A stretch of DNA of 62,551 nucleotides from positions 1 to 62,551 of the forward strand of contig CAMDFO010000022.1 of assembly GCA_945897515.1 (NCBI GenBank). The letters run 5' to 3'. A program made the position numbers and the translations under genes. Below, piece after piece: positions 37,096 through 45,535 of this stretch (position 1 is the first letter of the stretch; every line of letters starts with the position of its first letter). The notes under the pieces are model-generated. The model saw only the letters and a list, made by a program, of their open reading frames with translations, was not told the origin of the DNA and ran no database searches. This stretch comes from Rhodoplanes serenus. GTDB taxonomy: Bacteria; Pseudomonadota; Alphaproteobacteria; Rhizobiales; Xanthobacteraceae.

Positions 37096-37902
37096 ATGAC
37101 TTCAACCCGCATCGCCATTGCCGGCCTCGGCGCCATCGGCAAGGTGTTGGCGCGCCGGCTGACCGACGGCATTCCGGGCCTCACGCTCGCCTGCGTCGCC
37201 GCGCGCGACGAGGAAACGGCACGCGCCTGGCTTGCGGCGCAGAGCATCGATTGCCCGGTGGTCGCGTTGGAGGATTTCCCCAAGCACGCCGACCTTGCGG
37301 TCGAATGCGCGCCGGCCGCGCTGATCGAGCGCATCTGCCGACCGATGCTGGAAGCCGGCAAGACCGTGATGGTGCTGAGCTGCGGCGCACTGCTGCCGCG
37401 GCCGGAGCTTGTCGAGCTCGCCAAAGCGCATGGCGGCCGCATCCTGGTGCCGACCGGGGCGCTGCTGGGCCTCGATGCGGTCATCGCAGCGGCGGAGGGC
37501 ACGATCCGTTCCGTGCAGATGACCACGCGCAAGCCGCCGAACGGGCTCGTGGGCGCGCCGCATCTGGTCAAGAACAACATATCGGTCGAGGGGCTCAACA
37601 CCGCCAAGCTGGTGTTCAGCGGCACCGCGCGCGAAGCGGCCGCGGGCTTTCCCGCCAACGTCAATGTCGCGGCGGCGCTTTCGCTCGCCGGCATCGGGCC
37701 CGACCGCACCCTGATCGACATCTGGGCCGACCCCGCGGTCTCGCGCAACTGTCATTCGATCGAAGTCGATTCCGACAGCGCGCGCTTCACCCTGTCGATC
37801 GAGAACGTGCCGTCGGAAAATCCCAAGACCGGCAAGAACGTCGCGCTCTCGGTGATCGCCGCGCTGCGCAAGCTGCATTCGCCGCTGGCAGTCGGGACCT
37901 GA
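37096..37902 (+). CDS. L-aspartate dehydrogenase-like protein
   Basis: A 268-residue NAD(P)-binding enzyme. IAIAGLGAIGKVLARRLTDG is the Rossmann motif at the N-terminus, followed by AVECAPAALIERICRPMLEA and LVPTGALLGLDAVIAAAEG. The AspDH catalytic His lies in SRNCHSIEVDS. AspDH makes iminoaspartate/oxaloacetate from aspartate and can replace NadB in NAD synthesis or serve aspartate catabolism. No nadA or nadC is adjacent, favouring a catabolic role. AGGGAGG precedes the chosen ATG at 37096; the frame opens earlier but is not protein-like. Confidence 0.88.
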   Translation: MTSTRIAIAGLGAIGKVLARRLTDGIPGLTLACVAARDEETARAWLAAQSIDCPVVALEDFPKHADLAVECAPAALIERICRPMLEAGKTVMVLSCGALLPRPELVELAKAHGGRILVPTGALLGLDAVIAAAEGTIRSVQMTTRKPPNGLVGAPHLVKNNISVEGLNTAKLVFSGTAREAAAGFPANVNVAAALSLAGIGPDRTLIDIWADPAVSRNCHSIEVDSDSARFTLSIENVPSENPKTGKNVALSVIAALRKLHSPLAVGT

Positions 37903-37952
37903 GCGCCCTCACCTCACCACTCACCCATCCACCTCACCGCATGAGAAAGACC

Positions 37953-38543
37953 ATGGCCAAAAAACGCATTGCCAAACGCCCCGCCGCACGCCTCAAGGAC
38001 ATCGACGACGAGCAGATGACCGCACCGCAGCGCGCGCTGCGCGATGCGATCTTCGCGGGGCCGCGCGGCCAGCGGAAAAAACTCAACGGGCCGTTCCAGA
38101 TCTGGCTGAATGCACCGGAGTTCGGCGATCTTGCGCAACAGCTCGGCGCGCATTGCCGCTACAAGACCGGGGTCTCGCCGCGGCTCTCCGAGTTCGCCAT
38201 CCTGGTGACCGCCAATTTGTGGAAGGCGCAATACGAGTGGTTCGCGCATGAGCCGATGGCGCTCAAGGCCGGCATCAAGCCGCAGACCATCAAGGATCTC
38301 AAGGCCGGACGCACGCCGAAGGCCGCAGCGAAGGACGAGCGCGCGATCTACGATTTCATCAAGGAGCTCTACAAGACGCGGCGCGTGAGCGACAAGAACT
38401 ACAAGCGCGTCGTTGCCGTCCTGGGCGAGCCTGCGACCGTCGAACTGGTCGGCATTCTCGGCTACTACTCGCTGATCTCGATGACGCTCAACGTGTTCCG
38501 CGCCGCGATCCCGGAAGACGCAGAATTGCCGTTCAAGGAATAA
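37953..38543 (+). CDS. Carboxymuconolactone decarboxylase-family protein
   Basis: A 196-residue protein of the CMD/AhpD-like superfamily. GPFQIWLNAPEFGDLAQQLG, YKTGVSPRLSEFAILVTANL and QYEWFAHEPMALKAGI define it. It lacks the CxxC of AhpD and is longer than PcaC, so it is probably not a true muconolactone decarboxylase. The N-terminus is very basic (MAKKRIAKRPAARLKD). I chose the ATG at 37953; another in-frame ATG lies four codons upstream, with no ribosome site. It follows the AspDH gene by 50 bp and is probably cotranscribed. Confidence 0.85.
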   Translation: MAKKRIAKRPAARLKDIDDEQMTAPQRALRDAIFAGPRGQRKKLNGPFQIWLNAPEFGDLAQQLGAHCRYKTGVSPRLSEFAILVTANLWKAQYEWFAHEPMALKAGIKPQTIKDLKAGRTPKAAAKDERAIYDFIKELYKTRRVSDKNYKRVVAVLGEPATVELVGILGYYSLISMTLNVFRAAIPEDAELPFKE

Positions 38544-38621
38544 GCATTGTCCGGCATGGCTTGCGCGCGTGGACGTTGCCGTCACGCGCGCATCAATATT
38601 GATACGGCCATTGATGGACGC

Positions 38622-39080
38622 TCAGCGCTTGCAGGAATACTTTTCAAGCAGCGACCAGTAGATCAGGAACGCCGGATTGAATTTGCGATCGTCCGGGTGC
38701 TGCTTTACGTGATCGAGAAACGTCTGCACCACATCCATGCTGTGCAGCCCTTCCGGCAGACATACGCCCAGAAGCTGGGCACCGGCGCTGTCGCGAAAAT
38801 TCATGAAAACCATGGCGGTGTTGATCGCGCCGATGCAGAAGCCGGAATTATAATTGTGCCGGTAGCGGCGGATGTGGCGCTCCTTGTCGAGACGCGCTGA
38901 AGTGATGAAGGCGTTGCAGCGCCGCACAAGCAGCGTCGTCGTGGTGTTGCCGTGGGTGGGGTCCTCGACGGCCGGCGCTCCGACATCGCCGAATATGCCG
39001 GGCCGCTGATGGTCAGCGCGTGCCGCAGACACGGTCACTGCGAGCGCGCAAGCGACGATGAGGGATGGAAGGGTTCGCAT
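38622..39080 (-). CDS. Exported Rap1a/Tai-like protein
   Basis: A 152-residue protein with a signal peptide (MRTLPSLIVACALAVTVSAARA). The mature part has NSGFCIGAINTAMVFM, LLGVCLPEGLHSMDVVQTFL and HVKQHPDDRKFNPAFLIYWS with a C-terminal EKYSCKR. This spacing of Cys, His-Pro and final Cys resembles the Rap1a/Tai immunity-protein domain, first seen guarding against type VI amidases. No effector or T6SS gene is nearby, so the role here is unknown. AGGA precedes the ATG. Confidence 0.78.
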   Translation of the reverse strand: MRTLPSLIVACALAVTVSAARADHQRPGIFGDVGAPAVEDPTHGNTTTTLLVRRCNAFITSARLDKERHIRRYRHNYNSGFCIGAINTAMVFMNFRDSAGAQLLGVCLPEGLHSMDVVQTFLDHVKQHPDDRKFNPAFLIYWSLLEKYSCKR

Positions 39081-39146
39081 TGTGAAGGTTCCTGTCGTTT
39101 GAGCCGTGGACGAATGAAGCGGCGTCGAATTCGATCGTTGCGGTAA

Positions 39147-39175
39147 TCATGGCCTCCGGGTCCCGGAGGCCATGA
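39147..39175. repeat. Single REP-like hairpin
   Basis: A 13-bp perfect stem (tcatggcctccgg at 39147-39159 with 39163-39175) and a three-base loop, in the gap between the Rap1a-like and caspase-fold genes. There is no T-run on either strand. The flanking catgacgtggat word resembles the ends of the element at 2668-2754, so it may be a lone half of that repeat class. Confidence 0.6.
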
Positions 39176-39190
39176 CGTGGATGCCGGCGG

Positions 39191-41476
39191 TCAGCACCGC
39201 TTGCCTGGCGGGCATGGCGGGCGGGGCGGCGGCGCTGGCCGGGGCGGTGGCGGAGCCGAGATGCGCGGCGGCGGTGCGGCCGGACGTGGAGGCGGAGCCG
39301 ACACGCGAGGCGGCGGTGCGGCCGGACGCGGCGGCGCGGACACGCGAGGCGGTGGTGCAGCCGGACGCGGAGGAGGAGCCGACACGCGAGGCGGTGGCGT
39401 GGTGGCTCGCGGCGGCGGCAAGCCGGGCCGCTGCGTCGCCGCCGGTGGCGGCGTGCGTACGGGGCTCGGCGGTTGTGCCGGCCGTGCGCCGGCCGGAGGT
39501 AGGCCAGGCCGTTGCGTTGCCGAAGGCACGGGGGGCCGCGCGCCGGCCGGCGGAACGGCCTGCATCGGCGGACGGACGCCGGTCGGCGGCGTACCCGGTC
39601 GCACTCCGGTCGCGGGCACGGACGGCGGTGTACCCGGTCTTACCCCAGTCGGAGGAATGGCCGGCGGCGTACCCGGCCGGACACCGGTCGGAGGAATGGC
39701 CGACGGCGTACCGGGCGGACGAACAACAGTCGGCGGGACCGGCGGAAGCGTCGGTGTGCCGGGAGGCCGAACACCCGCCGGCGGAATTGCTGGCCCCCCT
39801 GGCGGACGGGCACCTGCCGGCGGAATAGTAGGCGAACCAGGCGGACGAACACCGGCGGGCGGAATCGCCGGTGTACCCGGCTGACGAATGCCAGCGGGTG
39901 GAATTGCCGGCCCTCCAGGCGGACGAATGCCGGCAGGCGGAATCGCCGGTGTGCCGGGCGGGCGGATACCACCAGGGGGGCGAACGCCGGTAGGCGGAAT
40001 AGCAGGCGGACCTGACGGGCGGACAGTCCCGGGCGTACGAATACCCGGGCCCGGCGCGCCGGGCGTGCGGATGCCGGTGGGTGGGCGCTGGCCACCACTA
40101 CGGGGCGGACGGACATTGATCGGTGGCGGCCTGAACCCAGCACCGTCAATGCGAATCGGAGGTGGCGGAGGAGGTTGAAGCCGGATCGGCGGGCCGAAGA
40201 ACCGGGGCGGAGGCGGCGGAAGAAACAAGGGAGCCAGCAACTCGAACACAGGCGGCGGCGGAGCGACATCCTCCGGAAACACCTCGACCAGACCGAGCGC
40301 CTCGTCATAGTAGTCGGGCGGCAGCGGCTCAGGAATCGGCACATAGCTTGGCGGCGGACGCCGCGCCGCCGACAGGCTGTCCAGCCGCGCTTCGGCTTCG
40401 GTCGCATGCGCACCGTTGGGATAGCGATTGAGATAATTCCAATAGGCGCGTGTGGTGTTCTGCGCGAGCGTGCGGCGCCACAAGATCGCTTCGCGGCGCT
40501 GGCCGATGATGTCCCAGATCTGCCGCGCGGATGGGTGGTTCGGATAGAGCTCGACAAACCATTGATAGGACTCGAGCCCGTCTTCTTCGATGACCAGTTG
40601 ATAGGCCTGTTCGGGACCGAGCCGGCGCAATTCATCCTTGGTGACGACGCGATCGCCCTTCGGCGGAATGCTCGCGCCTGCAGGCGCAGGGGACATGTCA
40701 GCAGCCGCGGCGGGCGCATCGAACAATCGGAGCTCCACGTTCAAAGTGGACACCATCCACGGAGTCTGACGGCCACTGGTGGCCTGATTGACCTGCAAGC
40801 GGGTGGCCTTGAGGATCTGCTCCATGTCGAGACCGGGCTGACGCATGAACGTCACCAGTGCACCGGTGTAGATACTGTACGTACCGTCGCCCGCGATCGA
40901 AACCGCGCCGGGGCTCGCCGCGGATGCCACCATCATGCCATCCGCAACGTCGATCAGCGCGAGGCCCGGCGGCACCGGCTGCCCGGCCGCGCGGCCAAAC
41001 CCATGATCACGCGATGCATCGAGAACGATCACCCGTGCGGCGGCCGGCACGCTCGCCAGCTCTGCGATCAGATCGTTCAGCGGCAATGCTTGAAGACGGA
41101 TATCGCTCGTCCGCTCGATCGTCGCATCGATGGGGACGAGAAAGTTTTCGCCCTCCGACTGAGCGCCATATCCCGCAAAATAGACGAACGCCACCGCCTC
41201 AGGCCCTGCCGCGGCAACCTTGTCGAGGAAGCCGCGCATCGTCTGGCCTACGTCGGCCAGGCGCACGTCGCGGACTTCGCTGACGTCGTAGCCCGCGGCC
41301 CGCATCGTCTCAGCCACAATCGCGGCATCGTAGACCGCGGACGCCAGCGGTGGAGCCGATCGATAAGCGCTGTTGCCGATGATCAGCGCAATTCGGGACT
41401 GTGCTGCCGCACCGCTCGCCGCCGCAACAACCAGAAAGAAGACAAAAACCGACTTACCGATCAATCCGCGCATCAT
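39191..41476 (-). CDS. Caspase-fold (p20) protein with Tyr/Ser in place of catalytic His/Cys and proline-rich tail
   Basis: A 761-residue exported protein. The signal peptide (residues 1-25) is followed by a caspase p20 fold, SRIALIIGNSAYRSAPPL to about residue 255. The catalytic dyad positions read YFAGYGAQ (Tyr103 for His) and VLDASRDHGF (Ser155 for Cys), so normal cysteine protease activity is not expected. Residues about 280-370 are a helical region with WFVELYPNHPS and WNYLNRYPNGAHA. Residues 371-761 are almost wholly Pro-rich, with 13-residue repeats at 503-580, PPPRVSAP repeats near 695-745, and a CPPGKRC end. Tyr/Ser variants are known among alphaproteobacterial caspase homologues. 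AAGGAG precedes the ATG. Confidence 0.9.
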   Translation of the reverse strand: MMRGLIGKSVFVFFLVVAAASGAAAQSRIALIIGNSAYRSAPPLASAVYDAAIVAETMRAAGYDVSEVRDVRLADVGQTMRGFLDKVAAAGPEAVAFVYFAGYGAQSEGENFLVPIDATIERTSDIRLQALPLNDLIAELASVPAAARVIVLDASRDHGFGRAAGQPVPPGLALIDVADGMMVASAASPGAVSIAGDGTYSIYTGALVTFMRQPGLDMEQILKATRLQVNQATSGRQTPWMVSTLNVELRLFDAPAAAADMSPAPAGASIPPKGDRVVTKDELRRLGPEQAYQLVIEEDGLESYQWFVELYPNHPSARQIWDIIGQRREAILWRRTLAQNTTRAYWNYLNRYPNGAHATEAEARLDSLSAARRPPPSYVPIPEPLPPDYYDEALGLVEVFPEDVAPPPPVFELLAPLFLPPPPPRFFGPPIRLQPPPPPPIRIDGAGFRPPPINVRPPRSGGQRPPTGIRTPGAPGPGIRTPGTVRPSGPPAIPPTGVRPPGGIRPPGTPAIPPAGIRPPGGPAIPPAGIRQPGTPAIPPAGVRPPGSPTIPPAGARPPGGPAIPPAGVRPPGTPTLPPVPPTVVRPPGTPSAIPPTGVRPGTPPAIPPTGVRPGTPPSVPATGVRPGTPPTGVRPPMQAVPPAGARPPVPSATQRPGLPPAGARPAQPPSPVRTPPPAATQRPGLPPPRATTPPPRVSAPPPRPAAPPPRVSAPPRPAAPPPRVSAPPPRPAAPPPRISAPPPPRPAPPPRPPCPPGKRC
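39737..39970 (-). repeat. Tandem repeat coding for 13-residue proline-rich units
   Basis: About six degenerate 39-bp units encode residues 503-580 of the caspase-fold protein, consensus G-[IVA]-R-P-P-G-[TGS]-P-A-I-P-P-A. A second block (39242-39394) encodes PPPRVSAPPPRPAA-like units. Opposite-strand frames here look Gly/Arg-rich only because they mirror these codons. Copy number is likely to vary between strains. Confidence 0.8.
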
Positions 41477-41746
41477 GATGCAGCGCTCCTTTCAATGGAT
41501 TCCGAGCGCGCTCGCTGAGCGCGATAGAATTCCCTGATCAGAAACGACAGTTTCCGGATTGACCACTTGACCTGAATCAATTCACGCGCAGCGTGTGTCA
41601 TGATGCAATGTGCGCATGCGAGGTCGAAAATCGCTCGACGCTCCGGCACGCGGCATTGTCTTCGTGTGGTTGGAGATGGCGGTTACTTTGCAGGCACCGG
41701 CCGGTCGTGCAGGCGGCGGGCCTGCATGCGCGCAGTACGCGGCGGT

Positions 41747-42637
41747 CTATGCGACTTGTGCGCCGTTTACCACTGCCGGGGAGGCTTCCGGTTTCGGCCG
41801 GTTCATCCGCGAATTGAGCAGCGCGATGAAGCGTTCCAGCGGCATCGGCGGGGCGAGCAGCACGCCCTGGCCGAAGTCGCAGCGCATGACCTGCAGCGCC
41901 TGCAGGTCCGCGACGTTCTCGATGCCTTCGGCCACCGCCACGCTGCCGAAGCGGTGGGATAGATCGATCGCAGTCTGACAGATCGCACCGTTGGTGCCGT
42001 CGGTGGCGCAGTTCTTCACGAACGTATGGTCGAGCTTGAGCTCGGCGAACGGCAATTCGCGGAGCGTCGCGAACGAGGAATAGCCGCCGCCGAAATCGTC
42101 GATCGAAACCGATACGCCGCTGATCTTGAGCTGCTTGGCGATCTCGTTGGCGAGCGTGATGTCGCGCGCGATCTGATCCTCGGTCACCTCGACGATCAGG
42201 CCGGGCCAATGCTCGGCCTTCGGCCGGTTTTCCTTCACCAGCGTCGGGATCGGCAGCCGCAACAGCACCGCGACCGGCACGTTGATCGCGAGATGCAGAT
42301 TGAAGCCGGCGTCGTCGAACGTCGTCCAGTCGCGCAACGTGGCGAGCAGCGCGTGCTCGGTGAGCCGCGCCAGGCTGTTGTCGTCCACGCCGTTGAGGAA
42401 CACGCCCGGCAGCAGCACGCCGAGCATGGGATGATGGATGCGCGCCAAAGCCTCGGCGCCGGCCAGACATTTCCGGCGCAGGTCGATCTTCGGCTGGTAC
42501 CAGATTTCGAGCCAGCCCTCGCGCAACGCCTCGTCGATCGTGACGCGTGGCCGGGCGCCGCGCATGGAATCGACCAGCGAGCTGCGCTCCCTGTCGCCGA
42601 GGTTATCCCCGGACCAGCGGCGCGGATCGTCGCTCAT
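41747..42637 (-). CDS. EAL-domain cyclic-di-GMP phosphodiesterase
   Basis: A 296-residue protein, mostly one EAL domain. The key residues are present: Glu in AGAEALARIHHP, Asn in LAINVPV, Glu in IVEVTEDQ, the two Asp in SIDDFGGGYSS, Lys in LKLDHTF, Glu in AVAEGIEN, and Gln in FGQGVLLAPPM. Loop 6 reads DFGGGYSSF instead of the usual DFGTGYSSL. It should hydrolyse c-di-GMP to pGpG. No GGDEF, PAS or membrane segment is attached, so its input is not visible. The start at 42637 excludes 39 unlikely residues. Confidence 0.92.
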   Translation of the reverse strand: MSDDPRRWSGDNLGDRERSSLVDSMRGARPRVTIDEALREGWLEIWYQPKIDLRRKCLAGAEALARIHHPMLGVLLPGVFLNGVDDNSLARLTEHALLATLRDWTTFDDAGFNLHLAINVPVAVLLRLPIPTLVKENRPKAEHWPGLIVEVTEDQIARDITLANEIAKQLKISGVSVSIDDFGGGYSSFATLRELPFAELKLDHTFVKNCATDGTNGAICQTAIDLSHRFGSVAVAEGIENVADLQALQVMRCDFGQGVLLAPPMPLERFIALLNSRMNRPKPEASPAVVNGAQVA

Positions 42638-42769
42638 TGGTGCCTGCTTCGCGGTTGCACGTGCAGGTGGATAGTCGAATAGTCTTAACCAATTGTGTTG
42701 CCGAGGGCCGCGCGGAGCCAAAATTCCCAGGTTCCATCTGGACTTAAAGGGCATTTGCCCATTGGCGGA

Positions 42770-43249
42770 TCAGTGCCGGTGCCCGCCCGCGGGCGCCGGC
42801 GGGCCACCGATCGGCTCGACGGTGTATTCGATCTCGATGGTGCCTGCCTTCTCGAACGAAAGCGTTCCCTTGACCGGCTTGCCCTGCTCGAACGGCTGTT
42901 TGAGGTCCATGAACATCAGGTGGAAAGAGCCCGGTTTGAGCTCGAGCGTCGCTCCGGGCCTGATTTCGACGCCCGTCGGCAGCGCCCGCATCTGCATCAC
43001 GCCGTTGTTCATTCGCATTTCGTGGATTTCGAACCGGCCGGCCGCGGCCAAAGAGCCTCCAACCAGCCGGTCGGACACCGTGCCGCGGTTGGTGATCTTG
43101 AGATAGCCGCCGGCCACCCTTGCCCCCTTGGGCGTTGCGCGGCTCCAGGGATGGGCAATCTCAAGCGTGCCGAGCTTGTAGTCATGGGCGGCGGCGGGCG
43201 TTGCAGCGACCAGCAGGCCGGCCAGCAGAGCGAAGGTTCGAAGCATCAT
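42770..43249 (-). CDS. PCuAC-type periplasmic copper chaperone
   Basis: A 159-residue exported protein: signal peptide MMLRTFALLAGLLVAATPAAA, then HDYKLGTLEIAHPWSRATP. The copper site is H-x-M followed by Met residues in EIHEMRMNNGVMQM and by HLMFMDLKQP, the H(M)x10Mx21HxM arrangement of PCuAC. It delivers Cu(I) to the CuA or CuB centre of cytochrome oxidase. The C-terminus (PAPAGGHRH) is His-containing and may add metal affinity. No SCO gene is adjacent. Confidence 0.92.
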   Translation of the reverse strand: MMLRTFALLAGLLVAATPAAAHDYKLGTLEIAHPWSRATPKGARVAGGYLKITNRGTVSDRLVGGSLAAAGRFEIHEMRMNNGVMQMRALPTGVEIRPGATLELKPGSFHLMFMDLKQPFEQGKPVKGTLSFEKAGTIEIEYTVEPIGGPPAPAGGHRH

Positions 43250-43318
43250 CGCGCACCTATAAGCGTGCGGACGCCGCCGGTCCATGCTCCCGCGATGCGC
43301 ACCACCGAGACCGATGGC

Positions 43319-45055
43319 TCAGGCGGATTTGGGGTAACGGCGGATGAGCTGGGTCTGCTTCATCAGCAGGTTGAGGAATTCGCCCGCCGGGGTCGGCGCA
43401 AAGCCGCGGGTCCGGTTGCATTCCCCGATCATGAACAGCAAGCGCTGCTGCGCCATCAACCGCCGGTAAGTCTCCTTCACCGGAAGGTGGGGGTCCCAGA
43501 CGTCGATCGCCTCGCCGCCGATGCCGTTGATCTCGACGATGGAGAATTCCTCGCCACGCGCCAGTGCGTCGGCGCTGGCGAAGCGGACATCAAACCGGCC
43601 GTAGTGGAATTCGGGCATGCTGCGGGCGATGGCGTCGAAACGCTCGACCAATGCCGGCGTGATGTAGGCATGGGCGTCGCGGTAGAGGCCGCCGGCGCGC
43701 TGGTTGCAGATCAACGCGATCTGCACCACCTCGCCGCGCGCAGGCACGCGATCGAGATTGTGCTTTCCGAGCCCGGCGTGGGTCGGATCGAACCCGAGAT
43801 GCAGATGCGCCTTCCAGCGCGCCCGCGGGTCGGTTCGGATCAGGTCGCGCAGCAATGAATGGCCGTCGCCGATCACGTGCGGGAAATAGCGGAAGGCAAG
43901 CGACACGATGCCGCCCTTCGGCGATCCCGGCACGCGGGCATAGAGCACCGCGGCCTCGGCGGGATGGGACACATACCGTTGCAGGATGAGCTTTTCGCCC
44001 TCCGGAAACTGCGCGAGATAAGTGCGCAGCGCAGCGGCATTGTCGAGCCGCCGCACGCCATAGCCGTGCCACCCGATGTCCGGCTTGGCGATGACCGGAA
44101 ATGCGACGCCGGCGCTGCCGAGAAGTTCAAGCGCGCGACCGACGTCATTGCCGTCTTGCGCAGTCGGTCCCCGCTTCATGGTGACGAAGTCGGCCACCCA
44201 TCGGCGCTCGTTCAGAGCGACGTCCAGGAGACATGCGCTCTTCGACTCGCCCCACATCCCGCCGGTGACGATCCCGGGGTTGGCCGCGCTCGGCAGCGTC
44301 ATGCTGCGGTAACGCAAGCCCAACCAAAGCCAATTCAGCACCAGCGGGAAATAAAACAGCGATGGCGGAATGCGCTCGGCCAGCGCCACCTTGCGGGGTA
44401 GCACCCCGATCGGCGGCATCCCGAGATGACCGGCCGTCGGCAGCGCCGGCGCAGGCGTTGTGATCTCCTTGATACCGCCGAACGAGAACACCCTCGCGCG
44501 CACGAAACCGATGACGATCAGCGCCGCAAACAGCAGCGGCCACGTCCAAAGCCCGACATGCGCATCCAGCGCTTCGCCGAACACGATCACCAGATATAGC
44601 ATAAGCGGCAGGTAGAGCGCCGACACCAGCAGGCTCGCCACGGTGAAGCGCGCCAGCGAGACCCGCGCCCAGCCGCAGGCAACGAACGCCACGAACACCA
44701 CGCCTGGCACCACGCGGCAGAGCGCGACCAGCCCGAAGATGTTGCGCTTGATCTGGTCGCTGAACTGCTGGACCCGATCGTCGATGGCAAAGCGGTTGAG
44801 CCACGGCACGTATCGCGCCCCGGCGCCAATGCCGTAAAGCGCAAAATCGCTGGCGACGATGCCGCCATAGAGGGCCAGCGTCACGAGCGCCACCGGCATC
44901 ATGTCGTTTACGATGATGTAGGCGCCGGCGATGATCGCGAGATCTTCGTGAGCGAATGGCAGAACCAGCAGCGACCCGATCTGGGCCAGCCACGACAAAT
45001 CGATGCCGCTGAAAATCGACGCGCCCAGCCCCCAGTCCACCCTGGCCCCCAACAA
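43319..45055 (-). CDS. DedA-like membrane domain fused to ATP-grasp-like domain
   Basis: A 578-residue protein with two unrelated parts. Residues 1 to about 195 are DedA/VTT-like: LPFAHEDLAIIAGAYIIVND, a re-entrant GIVASDFALYGIGAGARYVP, then LVALCRVVPGVVFVAFVACG with the conserved Arg, and two more membrane segments. Residues about 240-578 look ATP-grasp-like: VAFPVIAKPDIGWHGYGVRR, EKLILQRYVSHPAEAAVLYA, and metal-ligand strands in HYGRFDVRFAS and FSIVEINGIGGEAIDVWDP. The ligase domain should face the cytoplasm; its substrate is unknown. The start appears to be TTG, 13 bases after GGAGG; a GTG five codons later is an alternative. Confidence 0.8.
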   Translation of the reverse strand: MLGARVDWGLGASIFSGIDLSWLAQIGSLLVLPFAHEDLAIIAGAYIIVNDMMPVALVTLALYGGIVASDFALYGIGAGARYVPWLNRFAIDDRVQQFSDQIKRNIFGLVALCRVVPGVVFVAFVACGWARVSLARFTVASLLVSALYLPLMLYLVIVFGEALDAHVGLWTWPLLFAALIVIGFVRARVFSFGGIKEITTPAPALPTAGHLGMPPIGVLPRKVALAERIPPSLFYFPLVLNWLWLGLRYRSMTLPSAANPGIVTGGMWGESKSACLLDVALNERRWVADFVTMKRGPTAQDGNDVGRALELLGSAGVAFPVIAKPDIGWHGYGVRRLDNAAALRTYLAQFPEGEKLILQRYVSHPAEAAVLYARVPGSPKGGIVSLAFRYFPHVIGDGHSLLRDLIRTDPRARWKAHLHLGFDPTHAGLGKHNLDRVPARGEVVQIALICNQRAGGLYRDAHAYITPALVERFDAIARSMPEFHYGRFDVRFASADALARGEEFSIVEINGIGGEAIDVWDPHLPVKETYRRLMAQQRLLFMIGECNRTRGFAPTPAGEFLNLLMKQTQLIRRYPKSA

Positions 45056-45535
45056 AGTTACAACGTTTCCTCCCCTTCCCGATGTCCCGATCGGGAAAAG
45101 GTCTCCTTGCGTCTGCCGCAGCCAACAGGCGGCAGCGTTTTATCTCCAGGAGGCAGCCGCCCCCTTTTAGGAAAGTGAGAGCGTTTTGTTCTTTATTCCG
45201 GCTCTCGCGGAGAGTTTGACCGAGCCTCAAGGGCTCGACAAGAAAACTCGGCTTATTCCCAGTGTGAATGGTCGCGGCGGCGTACGATCACAGACGGATT
45301 ACCCACAACCCGCAGTTACGACGCCGGCAGCAAGCACCCCGAAAATCATGTATTATCAAACGGTTGCGTAAACCTGCCGCTGACTCGTCCAGCCTCAGAC
45401 GAATCGTATCCCGCGACCAAACGCCGCGCAATGATTTAATGGCATGATATGTGCGCAGAGCCGACCCGCGGCGGATGCCTCGAATGCCTGGTAGACGTTC
45501 ATGCTATGGGTCGGCTCTCAGGATCGGGATTGCCA
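45056..45535. other. 480-bp divergent intergenic region
   Basis: No convincing gene. It has a short inverted repeat ttcccgat/atcgggaa (about 45078-45097), a small cgagcc/ggctcg hairpin near 45224-45240, and AT-richer DNA around 45340-45370 (tgtattatcaaacggttgcg) that could hold the promoter of the 105-residue membrane protein. Nothing else is recognisable. Confidence 0.5.

Noticed and set aside
35148..37748. Minus-strand frame of 866 codons
   Set aside because: It crosses purB, the SH3 protein, the Bug receptor and the aspartate dehydrogenase out of frame; no domain is recognisable.
39172..39884. Plus-strand Gly/Arg-rich frames of 218 and 235 codons
   Set aside because: They mirror the proline codons of the caspase-fold protein on the minus strand.
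39600..40100. Possible CRISPR-like repeat array
   Set aside because: Units are degenerate, 39 bp, without unique spacers, in frame with a proline-rich protein; no cas genes.
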